Source: Acidimicrobiia bacterium (GTDB taxonomy: Bacteria > Acidobacteriota > Vicinamibacteria > Vicinamibacterales > UBA2999). From it: a stretch of DNA of 59,621 nt. How positions within the stretch are numbered: the first letter of the stretch is position 1; each line of letters opens with the position of its first letter. Made by a program: the position numbers and the translations under genes. Location of the stretch: contig VFZG01000019.1 in the NCBI GenBank assembly GCA_016871275.1, positions 1-59,621 of the forward strand, read 5' to 3'. The notes beneath the pieces are model-generated. The model made no database searches and was not told the origin of the DNA. It was given only the letters and a program-made list of their open reading frames with translations. Positions 42,919-52,503 of this stretch are shown in pieces.

Positions 42919-45366
42919 ATGAAAAGACTCGCGGTTGCCCTTCTCGTTCTCGTGCCGGTGTCAATCGCTGCCCAACAGGCGGCGAAACCTGTTGCCGCGC
43001 CGGTGAAGCCGGTGGTATCCCACGCGCCGGCGGTCATGACGATGTTGCCGGCCGAACAGACGGCGCTCGTCAAGCAGTACTGCGTCACGTGCCATAACGA
43101 TCGCAACAAGGACCGCACCAGCGGACTGTCGTTTCAGTCGTTCGACGCCAACCAGATCACCGACCATGCCGACGTCGCCGAGAAGATGATCCGCCGCCTG
43201 CGCGCCGGCATGATGCCGCCGGCGGGCTCGCGGCGTCCAGGCCAGGCGACGATCGACGCGCTCGTCACTGCGATGGAGACGCGCCTGGATCGCGCGGCGG
43301 CCCTCAATCCGAACCCGGGCTGGCGTCCCTCGCAGCGGTTGAACCGCGCTGAGTACCAGCGTGCGGTGAAGGACCTGCTGGCGGTCGACGTCGACGTCGA
43401 CCAGTTCCTGCCGGCCGATACGGTCAGCGACAGTTTCGACAACATCGCCGATGCCCAGACGATTTCGCCGACGCTGATGGAAGGCTACCTGCGCGCGGCC
43501 AGCCAGATCAGCCGTCTCGCGGTCGGCGACCGCAACGCCTCGGCCTCGTCGACGACCTGGAAGGTGCCGCGCACCGCGTCGCAGATGCGGCACGTCGAAG
43601 GCGCGCCGCTCGGCACGCGCGGCGGCATGTCGGTGCTGCACGTGTTCCCGGCCGACGGTGAGTATTTCTTCAAGATCATGTTGCACATGGGCCCGACCGG
43701 CGACTTGTTCGGCGGCCCATACGCCGGCGAGAAGATCGAAGTCTCAATCGACGGCGAGCGTGTGGCGTTGATGGACATCAACCCGCGCATGAACGAGCAG
43801 GACGCCACCGGTATGACGATGCAGACGCCGCGCGTGCACATCAAGGCGGGCCAGCGCCGGGTGTCGGCAGCGTTCCTGCAGCGCTTCGACGGCCCGGCCG
43901 ACGACCTGATCATGCCGATCGAGCACACCCTTGCCGACACCAACATCGGCGAAGTGTTCGGCACGACCGCGCTGACGCACCTGCGTGACTTCACGGTGAG
44001 CGGTCCGCTGTCGGTCACCGGCGTATCGGAAACAGACAGCCGACGCAAACTGTTCGCCTGCCGCCCCACGAGCGCCTCCGAAGAGCCGGTCTGCGCCGCC
44101 GACATCGTGCGCAAGCTGGCGTTGCAGGCGTATCGCGGCAACCTGCCGGCCGAAGACTTCAGGGACCTGATGTCGTTCTACGAGCGCGGCCGCAAGCAGA
44201 GCGATTTCGAGGGCGGCATCCGGATGGCCGTGCAGGCGATTCTCGCGAGCCCGCGCTTCCTGTTCCGCATCGAGCAGGTGCCGTCTACGCTCAAGCCCGG
44301 CCAGACCTATCGGATCAGCGATGCGGATCTGGCGTCGCGCCTGTCGTTCTTTCTCTGGGGATCGATGCCGGACGCCGCGCTGCTGAAGGTCGCCGCCAGC
44401 GGCACGCTTCGCACGCCGGCGGTGTTCGACAAGCAGCTGCAGCGCATGCTGGCCGACGGCCGGTCCGAGGCGCTGGCGACCCGGTTTGCGTCGCAGTGGC
44501 TGCGGCTGCAGGACGTGGAAAAGGTCCGTCCCGACCACCACTTCTACTCGTACTGGGACACCACGCTGTCGCAGGCGATGGTGCGCGAGACCGAGCTGTT
44601 CGTCGACAGTTTGATCCGCGAGGATCGCCCGGTGACGGATCTGCTGACGGCCGATCACACGTTCGTGAACGAGCGGCTCGCCAGGCACTACGGCATACCC
44701 AACATTCTCGGCAACGAGTACCGGCGCGTCACGATCGCCGACCCGAACCGTCGCGGCGTGCTGGGCCAGGGCAGCGTGCTGCTGCAGACGTCGATTGCCG
44801 ATCGCACCTCGCCGGTGCTGCGGGGCAAGTGGGTGATGGAAGTGCTGCTTGGCTCGCCGCCGCCCCCGCCGCCGCCCAACGTGCCGCTGCTCGAAGAGAC
44901 GGCGACGGTGGATGCCGGCAAGGTGCTGTCGACGCGCGAGCGCATGGAAATGCATCGCAAGAATCCGGCGTGCAGCTCGTGCCATAAAGTGATCGATCCG
45001 CTCGGCCTGGCGCTCGAGAATTTCGACGTCACCGGGGTGTGGCGCATCAAGGACGCCGGCAGCCCGATCGATCCGGTTGGCGATCTCTACGACGGCACCA
45101 GGCTCGACGGCCCGATTGCGCTGCGCAACGCGCTGCTCGAGCACCAGGACGTCCTGATGCTCAGCTTCACCGAGAGCCTGATGACCTACGCGCTGGGCCG
45201 CCGCGTCGAACACTTCGACATGCCGGCGATCCGGCAGATCGTGAATAACGCCAGGGCGAAGAACTACCGGTTCTCGGCATTCATCTCTGGCGTCGCCAAC
45301 AGCGCCGCCTTCCGCATGGGGCGCGTCGCCCCGGCGGAGATGACCGAGGAGAGAAGTGAGAAGTAG
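42919..45366 (+). CDS. diheme DUF1587/DUF1592/DUF1588/DUF1585 protein (cassette copy B)
   Basis: An 815-residue paralogue of 36950 with a signal peptide (MKRLAVALLVLVPVSIAAQQ). Heme sites are CVTCH at the N-terminus and CSSCHKVIDPLG near residue 690. DUF1587 (RLNRAEYQRAVKDLLAVDVD), DUF1592 (YRISDADLASRLSFFLWGSM), DUF1588 (RGVLGQGSVLLQTSIADRTS) and DUF1585 (FTESLMTYALGRRVEHFDMP) are all present. The domain order is the same as in copies A and C. No Shine-Dalgarno sequence is obvious in front of the ATG, and the gene may depend on the preceding ankyrin gene. Confidence 0.88.
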   Translation: MKRLAVALLVLVPVSIAAQQAAKPVAAPVKPVVSHAPAVMTMLPAEQTALVKQYCVTCHNDRNKDRTSGLSFQSFDANQITDHADVAEKMIRRLRAGMMPPAGSRRPGQATIDALVTAMETRLDRAAALNPNPGWRPSQRLNRAEYQRAVKDLLAVDVDVDQFLPADTVSDSFDNIADAQTISPTLMEGYLRAASQISRLAVGDRNASASSTTWKVPRTASQMRHVEGAPLGTRGGMSVLHVFPADGEYFFKIMLHMGPTGDLFGGPYAGEKIEVSIDGERVALMDINPRMNEQDATGMTMQTPRVHIKAGQRRVSAAFLQRFDGPADDLIMPIEHTLADTNIGEVFGTTALTHLRDFTVSGPLSVTGVSETDSRRKLFACRPTSASEEPVCAADIVRKLALQAYRGNLPAEDFRDLMSFYERGRKQSDFEGGIRMAVQAILASPRFLFRIEQVPSTLKPGQTYRISDADLASRLSFFLWGSMPDAALLKVAASGTLRTPAVFDKQLQRMLADGRSEALATRFASQWLRLQDVEKVRPDHHFYSYWDTTLSQAMVRETELFVDSLIREDRPVTDLLTADHTFVNERLARHYGIPNILGNEYRRVTIADPNRRGVLGQGSVLLQTSIADRTSPVLRGKWVMEVLLGSPPPPPPPNVPLLEETATVDAGKVLSTRERMEMHRKNPACSSCHKVIDPLGLALENFDVTGVWRIKDAGSPIDPVGDLYDGTRLDGPIALRNALLEHQDVLMLSFTESLMTYALGRRVEHFDMPAIRQIVNNARAKNYRFSAFISGVANSAAFRMGRVAPAEMTEERSEK

Positions 45367-45428
45367 GAATTAGGAATTAGGAATTAGGAAGTAGCGCCCG
45401 CTAGCCCGCTAGCCTGCTAGCCCGCTAG
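45367..45428. repeat. two adjacent stop-bearing tandem arrays: 7-bp GAATTAG and 8-bp CCCGCTAG
   Basis: Directly behind the TAG stop (45364-45366) come GAATTAG three times and GAAGTAG once, then CCCGCTAG, CCCGCTAG, CCTGCTAG and CCCGCTAG (45397-45428). Every unit carries TAG; 7- and 8-bp periods distribute them over all three frames. The array ends just before the Shine-Dalgarno sequence of the next gene. Confidence 0.85.
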
Positions 45429-45446
45429 CCCGATGAGGAGATCGCG

Positions 45447-46847
45447 ATGGAGTGTCTGACCAGGAAGCACATGTCTCGACGCACGGTCCTGCGTGGTCTC
45501 GGTGTGACCATGGCGTTGCCCATGCTGGAGGCGATGACGCCCGCGCTCACCGCGCAAGGCAAGGCGGGCAAGGTGCGCCTCGCGGCCATTGAAATGGTGC
45601 ACGGCTCGGCCGGCGCCACCAAATTCGGCCTGCAGAAAAATCTGTGGGCGCCGGCGGCGGTGGGCAAGGGCTTCGACCTGTCGCCGACCAGCCTGGCGTC
45701 GCTCGAACCGTTTCGCGACTACCTGACCATCGTCAGCAACACCGACGTGCGCAACGCCGAGGCGTTCGAACTGCCGGAGATCGGCGGCGATCATTTCCGC
45801 TCGAGCGCGGTGTTTCTCACGCAGGCGCATCCGCGCCAGACGCAGGGCTCCGATGTGCGGGCCGGTATTTCGCTCGACCAGGTGTACGCGCAGCAGTTCG
45901 GGCAGGACACCCCGATCCCGTCGATGCAGCTGTGCATCGAGGCGGTGGATCAGGCCGGCGGCTGCTCCTACGGATACTCGTGCGTCTACACCGACACCAT
46001 CAGCTGGGCCGACAAGGATCAGCCGCTGCCGATGATTCGCGATCCGCGGCTGGCCTTCGATCAGCTGTTCGGCGTGGGCGCCACGCCTGCGGAGCGCGCC
46101 GAGCGCCGCGCCGAGGACAAGAGCATCCTGGACCTGATTAGCGCGCAGCTCGCCCGGCTCAACCGGGAGATTGGCACCGCCGATCGCGTGCGCCTGTCGA
46201 ACTACCTCGATGAAGTGCGCGAGATCGAGCGCCGCATCCAGAAGGTCGAGGCCTACAACAAGAGCGGCGAGCCGCGCGAGTTGCCGACCTCACCGGTCGG
46301 CGTGCCGGACTCGTTCGACGATCACGTCAAGCTGATGTTCGACCTGCAGGCGCTGGCGTTTGCGTCGGACACCACGCGGGTGTTCTCGTTCAAGATGGGC
46401 CGCGATGCGTCGAGCCGCGTCTATCCGACCAGCGGCGTCAGCACCGGCTTCCACCCCGCGTCCCACCACGGCGATCGCGAGGACCGCATCCTCGACTTCG
46501 CCAAGATCAACAAGTACCACGTCGGCCTGCTGCCGTACTTCCTGAAGAAGCTGAAGGACACGCCGGACGGCGACGGCAACCTGCTCAATAACACGCTGGT
46601 GCTGTACGGCTCGCCGATGGGCGACTCGAACATCCACAACCACAAGCGGTGCCCGCTGTTCTTCGTGGGCAAGGCCGGTGGCGCGCTCAAGGGCGGCCTG
46701 CACCTCAAGGCGGCCGACGGCACGCCGATGGCCAACGCCATGCTGGCGGCGCTGCAGGGTATCGGGCTGAGCGGCCTGACCGAATTCGGCGACGCCACGC
46801 GGGCGATGGATCTGAACGAGCTTCAGGCCACCACTGCCGCCGTCTAG
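45447..46847 (+). CDS. DUF1552 protein, Tat-exported (cassette copy B)
   Basis: A 466-residue paralogue of 39559, with GAGGAGA 6 nt before the ATG. The leader is MSRRTVLRGLGVTMALPMLE. The family segments recur: EMVHGSAGATKFG, VSNTDVRNAEAFELPEIGGD, GGCSYGYSCVYTDTISW, SDTTRVFSFKMGRD, GFHPASHHGDRED and YGSPMGDSNIHNHKRCPLF. Its tail (NELQATTAAV) differs from copy A. The stop codon (46845-46847) directly abuts the repeat and the ankyrin gene. Confidence 0.88.
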   Translation: MECLTRKHMSRRTVLRGLGVTMALPMLEAMTPALTAQGKAGKVRLAAIEMVHGSAGATKFGLQKNLWAPAAVGKGFDLSPTSLASLEPFRDYLTIVSNTDVRNAEAFELPEIGGDHFRSSAVFLTQAHPRQTQGSDVRAGISLDQVYAQQFGQDTPIPSMQLCIEAVDQAGGCSYGYSCVYTDTISWADKDQPLPMIRDPRLAFDQLFGVGATPAERAERRAEDKSILDLISAQLARLNREIGTADRVRLSNYLDEVREIERRIQKVEAYNKSGEPRELPTSPVGVPDSFDDHVKLMFDLQALAFASDTTRVFSFKMGRDASSRVYPTSGVSTGFHPASHHGDREDRILDFAKINKYHVGLLPYFLKKLKDTPDGDGNLLNNTLVLYGSPMGDSNIHNHKRCPLFFVGKAGGALKGGLHLKAADGTPMANAMLAALQGIGLSGLTEFGDATRAMDLNELQATTAAV

Positions 46848-46857
46848 ATGCGCCGCC

Positions 46858-46876
46858 GAGACACGGAGACACGGAG
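46858..46876. repeat. GAGACACG-type repeat in front of the ankyrin gene (copy B)
   Basis: GAGACACGGAGACACGGAG lies between the DUF1552 stop and the ankyrin start; it matches the word family of the repeats at 40981 and 52504, but here only one arm is present. Confidence 0.6.
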
Positions 46877-46898
46877 CCTTTTCCTTATGGGATCTCAG

Positions 46899-48554
46899 AT
46901 GCGCAGGTTGCTTTCCCTCAGCGCCGCCCTCAGCTTCGCCGTTGCGCTCAGCGCGCAATCGGCGGCGCCAATCGCCACCGCGGCCCAGAACAGCGATCGT
47001 GACGGCGTGCGCGCGCTACTGAAAAAGGGCGCGGACGTGAACGAAGCGCAGGGCGACGGTACTACCGCGTTGCACTGGGCGGCCATCAAGGGCGACGCCG
47101 AGATGACGCAGATGCTGCTGGTGGCCGGCGCCAACGTGCGCGCCACCACTCGCCTGGGCTCCTACACGGCGCTGTATCTGGCGGCCAAGGGCGGCTACTC
47201 GGATGTCGTCGCGGCGCTGCTCGTCGCGGGTGCCGATGCCAAGGCGGTGACCTCCAACGGCACGACGCCGCTGATGATCGCGGCCGCGGCCGGTGACACG
47301 AAGTCGATCACCTCGCTGGTCGAGAACGGCGCCGAGATCAACGCCACGGAAACCAAGGGTGAGACGCCGCTGATGTTCGCCGCCGGCTTCAATCGTCTCG
47401 AGGCGGTCAGGTTGCTGTTGGCGAAGGGGGCGGATCACAAGGCCACCACCAAGGTGACCGACCTGTTCGGGCTGACGGCGCCGGAAGAAGAGAGCATGGC
47501 GCGGCAGGGCATGGCGCGGACCACCACGCGCCCGGCGGACGTGGCCGGGGCGACCCGCGGCTATCGTTACAACGAGCTGATCAGCACGCAGGGCGGGCTC
47601 ACCGCGCTGCTGTTCGCCGCGCGCCAGGGCTACACCGACGTCGTCAAGGCGCTGCTTGACGCCGGGGCCGACATCGGCCAGCGTAACGCAGGGGATAAAA
47701 CGACACCGCTGGTGATGTCGATCATCAACGGTCACTTCGACCTGGCGAGCTACCTGATCGAGCGGGGCGCCGACGTCAATGCCGCGGCGTTCAACGGCGT
47801 GGCGCCGCTCTATGCGGCGCTGAACATCCAGTGGGCGCCGAAGTCGCTGTATCCGAGCCCGAAGGCCCACCAGCAGCAGAAGACGACCTATCTCGAGCTG
47901 ATGCAGGCGCTGCTCTCGAAGGGCGCCGATCCGAACCGGCGCGTCAGCCGGAAGGTCTGGTACCAGGCCTACAACTCGGATTACGCGGGCTTCGACGAGG
48001 CCGGCGCGACGCCCTTCTTCCGCGCGGCGTACGCCAGCGACGTGGCGGCCATGAAGCTGCTCCTGGCGCACGGCGCCGATCCCCACATCGGCACGTTCAA
48101 GCCGGCGGGTCGTCCGTTCACGGGTGAGGGCACGCGGCAGATTCAGGACATCTCGGGTCTGGCGGTGATTCCCTACGGCGGCCCCGGCATTCTGCCGCTG
48201 CACGCCGCCACCGGCGTCGGCTACGGTGAAGGCTTCGCCGCCAACTCGCATCGCTACGCGCCGACCGGCTTCCTGCCGGCCATCAAGTTCCTGGTCGAGG
48301 AGACCGGCGCCGACGTCAACGCCGTCGACCACGAAGGCAACACGCCGCTGCATCTGTGCGCGTCACGCGGCGACAACGCGTGCATCACGTTCCTGGTGTC
48401 GAAGGGCGCCGACGTCAGGCGCGTCAACCGCGAGGGCAATACCACCGTCGACATGGCCAACGGTCCCGTGCAGCGCACGCAGCCGTACCCGGACACCATC
48501 AAGCTGCTCGAAGGGCTTGGCGCCAAGAACAATCACCGATGCATCACATGCTGA
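46899..48554 (+). CDS. secreted ankyrin-repeat protein ending in CITC (cassette copy B)
   Basis: An open frame starts at 46848 right behind the DUF1552 stop, but its first residues are a translation of the GAGACACG repeat. I therefore choose the ATG at 46899, which begins a signal peptide (MRRLLSLSAALSFAVALSAQ). The 551-residue product contains DGTTALHWAAIKGDAEMTQM and LLVAGANVRATTRLGSYTAL ankyrin repeats, with YNELISTQGGLTALLFAARQ opening the second block as in copies A and C. It ends in KNNHRCITC. Its last seven bases (ATGCTGA) overlap the start of the next cassette gene. The ATG at 46887 is an alternative. Confidence 0.82.
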   Translation: MRRLLSLSAALSFAVALSAQSAAPIATAAQNSDRDGVRALLKKGADVNEAQGDGTTALHWAAIKGDAEMTQMLLVAGANVRATTRLGSYTALYLAAKGGYSDVVAALLVAGADAKAVTSNGTTPLMIAAAAGDTKSITSLVENGAEINATETKGETPLMFAAGFNRLEAVRLLLAKGADHKATTKVTDLFGLTAPEEESMARQGMARTTTRPADVAGATRGYRYNELISTQGGLTALLFAARQGYTDVVKALLDAGADIGQRNAGDKTTPLVMSIINGHFDLASYLIERGADVNAAAFNGVAPLYAALNIQWAPKSLYPSPKAHQQQKTTYLELMQALLSKGADPNRRVSRKVWYQAYNSDYAGFDEAGATPFFRAAYASDVAAMKLLLAHGADPHIGTFKPAGRPFTGEGTRQIQDISGLAVIPYGGPGILPLHAATGVGYGEGFAANSHRYAPTGFLPAIKFLVEETGADVNAVDHEGNTPLHLCASRGDNACITFLVSKGADVRRVNREGNTTVDMANGPVQRTQPYPDTIKLLEGLGAKNNHRCITC

Positions 48555-51073
48555 GACTGCGGGCCACGGGCTACCGGCGACGGGGCCATTCACTCGCGGC
48601 GGGCGCCGCGCTGCTGGGGGTGTGCGCGGTTGGCGTGTCGGCGCAGCAGGCGCCGAAGCCGCCTGTGAAGCCGGTTGCCGCGCATGCCGCGATACCTGCC
48701 GGCACGAAAGCCACCGAGCAGACCGCCCTCGTCAAGCAGTACTGCGTCGGCTGCCACAGCGACCGCGGCAAGGCCGGCGGCCTGACGCTGGCGTCGTTCG
48801 ACGCCGCGACGATCGAGGCCAACGGCGAGCTCACCGAAAAAATCATCCGCAAGCTGCGCGCCGGCATGATGCCCCCGGCCGGTGCCCGCCGCCCCGAGCC
48901 GGCGGTGCTGCAGGCGATGGTGACGTCGTTTGAATCGCGGATGGATCGGCAGGCGGTGCTGAACCCGAATCCCGGCTCGCGCCCGTTCCAGCGTCTCAAT
49001 CGCGCGGAGTACGCCAACGCGGTGCGCGACCTGCTGCATCTCGACGTCGACCTCTCCACCTATCTGCCGCCGGACACGATCAGCCACGGGTTCGACAACG
49101 TGGCGGACGCGCAGACGTTCTCGCCGACCTTGATGGACGGCTACCTGCGCGCGGCCAGCCAGATCAGCCGGCTGGCGGTGGGCGATCGCCAGGCGTCGGC
49201 CTCGTCGGTGACCTACAAGATTCCGCGCGCCGCGTCGCAGATGCGCCGCGTCGACGGCGCGCCGATGGGCACGCGCGGCGGCTCCTCGGTGGTCCACACG
49301 TTCCCGGCCGACGGTCACTACGTGCTGAAGGCGTCGTTGCACTACGAGCCGCTCGGCGGCCTCGCCGGCCGCAACTCGATGACCGCCTACGACCTCAAGG
49401 AACAGGTCGAGTTCTCGGTGAACGGCGAGCGCGTGGCGGTGTTCGATCTGAATACCCGGATGAGCGAGACCGATCCGAAGAACAGCCTCGAGCTGGTGAC
49501 GCCGCCGGTGCACATCAAGGCCGGGCCGCAGCGCGTGACCGCCGCCTTCGTCCAGAAGCTCGATGGCCCGGTCGACGATCTGCTGATGCCGCTCCAGAAC
49601 ACCCTCGCCGACGTCAGCATCTCGTGGGGTGTCACCATGCTGCCGCATCTGCGCGACTTCATCGTGCGGGGGCCGCTCGACGTCACGGGCGTCTCGGATA
49701 CGCCGAGCCGCCTGAAAATCTTCACCTGCCGTCCGACCGCCGCCGCCGAAGAGGAGGCCTGCGCGACGGAGATCGTCAGGAAGCTCTCGACGCAGGCGTT
49801 CCGTGGCGCGCCAACCGCGGCCGACCTGCAGGACGCGATGAAGTTCTACGAGCAGGGCCGCGCCAAGGGCGGCTTCGAGAGCGGCATTCGCACCGCGGTG
49901 CAGTCGATCCTGATGAGCCCGCGCTTCCTGTTCCGTCTCGAGCAGCAGCCGGCGGGCATTCGCACCGCCGCCGCCGGGGCCCCCGGCGCGCGGACCTTGC
50001 GCGACGGCGTGGCGTATCGCATTGCCGACGAGGACCTGGCCTCGCGCCTGTCGTTCTTCCTCTGGGGCTCGGTGCCTGACGCCGAGCTGGTGCGCGCCGC
50101 CACTGCGGGCTCCCTGCGGACCGCGGCCGGCCTCGAGAAGCAGGTCCGCCGCATGCTGGCCGACCGCAAGTCCGAGTCGCTGTCGACGCGGTTTGCCTCG
50201 CAGTGGCTCCGCCTGCAGGATCTCGACAAGATCTTCCCGGACTACCTGCTGTATCCCCAGTACGACGACACGCTGGCGCGGTCGATGAAGAAGGAGACCG
50301 AGCTGTTCTTCGACTCGATCGTCCGCGAGGACCGCAGCATTCTCGATCTGCTCACCGCCGACTACTCGTTCGTCAACGAACGGCTGGCGATTCACTACGA
50401 CATCCCGAACATCACCGGCAGTGCGTTCCAGCGCGTGACGCTGCCGCCGTATCGCCGTGGCGTGCTCGGTCACGGCAGCATCCTGACGCTGACGTCGGTG
50501 GCCGATCGCACCTCGCCGGTGCAGCGCGGCAAGTGGGTCATGGAGGTGCTGCTGGCCTCGCCGCCGCCAGCGCCGCCGCCCAATGTCCCGTCGCTGGACG
50601 ATTCGGTGAAGGCCACCGAGGGCGGCAGGATGCTGTCGACGCGCGAGCGCATGGAGCAGCACCGCGCCAACCCGAACTGCACGTCGTGCCATCGCGTCAT
50701 CGATCCGCTCGGCCTGGCGCTCGAGAACTTCGACGTCACTGGCGCCTACCGCATCAAGGACAACGAGATCCCGGTCGACGTGACGGGCGATCTCTACGAT
50801 GGCACGCGCATGGAAGGCCCGGCCGGCCTGCGTGCGGCCTTGCTCGAGCACCAGGACATGCTGCTCACCAGCTTTACGGAGAGCCTGCTGACCTACGCGG
50901 TCGGACGCCGCGTTGCATACACGGACATGCCGGCGATTCGCGCGATCGTGAAAGACGCGTCGAAGAAGGACAACAAGCTGTCGGCGTTCGTGCTGGGCGT
51001 GGTCAACAGCCAGGCCTTCAAGATGGGGATGTCGGACTCGGCAAAGCAGGACACCCGCGCCGCCGAGCGGTGA
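48548..51073 (+). CDS. diheme DUF1587/DUF1592/DUF1588/DUF1585 protein (cassette copy C)
   Basis: The open frame runs further upstream inside the ankyrin gene, but the ATG at 48548 gives a signal peptide (RRRGHSLAAGAALLGVCAVG). The gene overlaps the ankyrin stop by 7 nt (ATGCTGA), so translation is coupled. The 841-residue product has heme sites CVGCH and CTSCHRVIDPLG, DUF1587 (RLNRAEYANAVRDLLHLDVD), DUF1592 (YRIADEDLASRLSFFLWGSV), DUF1588 (RGVLGHGSILTLTSVADRTS) and DUF1585 (FTESLLTYAVGRRVAYTDMP). The heme-site context CVGCHSDRGKAGG differs from the CHND of copies A and B. Confidence 0.88.
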   Translation: MLRLRATGYRRRGHSLAAGAALLGVCAVGVSAQQAPKPPVKPVAAHAAIPAGTKATEQTALVKQYCVGCHSDRGKAGGLTLASFDAATIEANGELTEKIIRKLRAGMMPPAGARRPEPAVLQAMVTSFESRMDRQAVLNPNPGSRPFQRLNRAEYANAVRDLLHLDVDLSTYLPPDTISHGFDNVADAQTFSPTLMDGYLRAASQISRLAVGDRQASASSVTYKIPRAASQMRRVDGAPMGTRGGSSVVHTFPADGHYVLKASLHYEPLGGLAGRNSMTAYDLKEQVEFSVNGERVAVFDLNTRMSETDPKNSLELVTPPVHIKAGPQRVTAAFVQKLDGPVDDLLMPLQNTLADVSISWGVTMLPHLRDFIVRGPLDVTGVSDTPSRLKIFTCRPTAAAEEEACATEIVRKLSTQAFRGAPTAADLQDAMKFYEQGRAKGGFESGIRTAVQSILMSPRFLFRLEQQPAGIRTAAAGAPGARTLRDGVAYRIADEDLASRLSFFLWGSVPDAELVRAATAGSLRTAAGLEKQVRRMLADRKSESLSTRFASQWLRLQDLDKIFPDYLLYPQYDDTLARSMKKETELFFDSIVREDRSILDLLTADYSFVNERLAIHYDIPNITGSAFQRVTLPPYRRGVLGHGSILTLTSVADRTSPVQRGKWVMEVLLASPPPAPPPNVPSLDDSVKATEGGRMLSTRERMEQHRANPNCTSCHRVIDPLGLALENFDVTGAYRIKDNEIPVDVTGDLYDGTRMEGPAGLRAALLEHQDMLLTSFTESLLTYAVGRRVAYTDMPAIRAIVKDASKKDNKLSAFVLGVVNSQAFKMGMSDSAKQDTRAAER

Positions 51074-51092
51074 TCAGGGATCAGGGATCAGG
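51072..51092. repeat. 7-bp tandem array (GATCAGG)
   Basis: Three exact copies of GATCAGG begin within the TGA stop of the DUF1592 gene and end in the Shine-Dalgarno sequence of the next gene. The plus strand has one TGA; the minus-strand reading (CCTGATC) carries TGA every 7 nt. Confidence 0.8.
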
Positions 51093-51099
51093 AGAACAC

Positions 51100-52503
51100 A
51101 TGTATCTCACTCGGAAGCAGTTGTCGCGGCGCATGGTCCTCAAAGGTGTTGGCGTCACCATGGCGTTGCCGTTCCTCGAGGCGATGGTGCCGGCGCGCGC
51201 GTCGGCTCAGGCCGCGCGCGGCAAGGTGCGCCTGGCGGCCATTGAAATGGTGCATGGCTCCGCCGGCAGCACCGCATTCGGCATCAAGCAGAACATGTGG
51301 GCGCCGGCCGCCGTCGGACGCGAGTTCGATCTGTCACCGAGCAGCCTGCTGCCGCTCGAGCCGTTCCGCCAGCACCTCACCATCATCAGCAACACCGACG
51401 TGCGCAACGCCGAGGCGTTCACCGCCCCTGAGATCGGCGGCGACCACTTCCGCTCGAGTGCGGTGTTCCTGACCCAGATGCATCCGAAGCAAACCCAGGG
51501 CTCGGACGTCTACGTCGGCACGTCGCTCGACCAGTACTACGCCCAGCGCGCCGGCCAGGACACCGCGATTCCATCGATGCAGCTGTGCATCGAGAACGTC
51601 GACCAGGCGGGTGGCTGCTCGTATGGCTACTCGTGCACCTACACCGACTCAATCAGCTGGTCGGCGCCCGACCAGCCGCTGCCGATGATTCGCGACCCGC
51701 GCACCGTGTTCGACGCCCTGTTCGGGGTCGGCGCCACGCCGGCCGAGCGCCAGGAGCGCCGCGCCGAGGACAAGAGCATCCTTGACTGGCTGGGCGGCGC
51801 GGTGGCGCGCCTCAACAAGCACCTCGGCGCCGCCGACCAGGCGCGTCTGGCCGACTACCTCGACGACGTCCGTGAGATCGAGCGCCGCATCCAGCAGGTC
51901 GAGGCCGCCAACAGCAAGGGCGAGCCGCGCGAGTTGCCGGGCGCGCCGATTGGCGTGCCCGACGATTTCGCCGAGCACGTCAAGCTGATGTTCGATTTGC
52001 AGGCGCTGGCGTTCGCGTCGGACACCACCCGCGTGTTCGCCTTCAAGCTCGGCCGCGATGCGTCAAACCGCGTCTATGCGGAGAGCGGCTACAAGGCGGC
52101 GTTCCACTCGGCGTCGCACCACCAGGATCGCGACGATCGCATCACCGAGTTCGCCAAGATCAACAAGTACCATGTCAGTATGATTCCGTACTTCCTGGAC
52201 AAGCTGAAGAACACCAGGGACGGCGACGCGACGCTGCTGGACAACACGCTGTTGATCTACGGCTCGCCAATGGGCAACTCGAACCTGCACAACCACAAGC
52301 GGTGCCCGCTGTTCCTGGCCGGCCACGCCGGCGGCGCCTTGAAGGGCGGCCTGCACCTGCGCGCCGCCGACGGCACGCCGATGGCAAACGTGTTCCTGGC
52401 CGTGTCGCAGATGCTCGGTATGAACGACCTCAAGTCGTTCGGCGACAGCACCGGCGCGTTCGATTTGAATACGGTGCCGGCAACGACGGCCGCCGCAGTT
52501 TAA
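51100..52503 (+). CDS. DUF1552 protein, Tat-exported (cassette copy C)
   Basis: The open frame extends upstream through the DUF1592 gene, but the ATG at 51100 has AGGAGA upstream and begins a leader (LSRRMVLKGVGVTMALPFLE). The 467-residue paralogue contains EMVHGSAGSTAFG, SNTDVRNAEAFTAPEIGGD, GGCSYGYSCTYTDSISW, SDTTRVFAFKLGRD, FHSASHHQDRDDR and YGSPMGNSNLHNHKRCPLF. Copy C differs from A and B in the leader, with MYLTRKQL in place of MEFLTKKH or MECLTRKH. Confidence 0.88.
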   Translation: MYLTRKQLSRRMVLKGVGVTMALPFLEAMVPARASAQAARGKVRLAAIEMVHGSAGSTAFGIKQNMWAPAAVGREFDLSPSSLLPLEPFRQHLTIISNTDVRNAEAFTAPEIGGDHFRSSAVFLTQMHPKQTQGSDVYVGTSLDQYYAQRAGQDTAIPSMQLCIENVDQAGGCSYGYSCTYTDSISWSAPDQPLPMIRDPRTVFDALFGVGATPAERQERRAEDKSILDWLGGAVARLNKHLGAADQARLADYLDDVREIERRIQQVEAANSKGEPRELPGAPIGVPDDFAEHVKLMFDLQALAFASDTTRVFAFKLGRDASNRVYAESGYKAAFHSASHHQDRDDRITEFAKINKYHVSMIPYFLDKLKNTRDGDATLLDNTLLIYGSPMGNSNLHNHKRCPLFLAGHAGGALKGGLHLRAADGTPMANVFLAVSQMLGMNDLKSFGDSTGAFDLNTVPATTAAAV

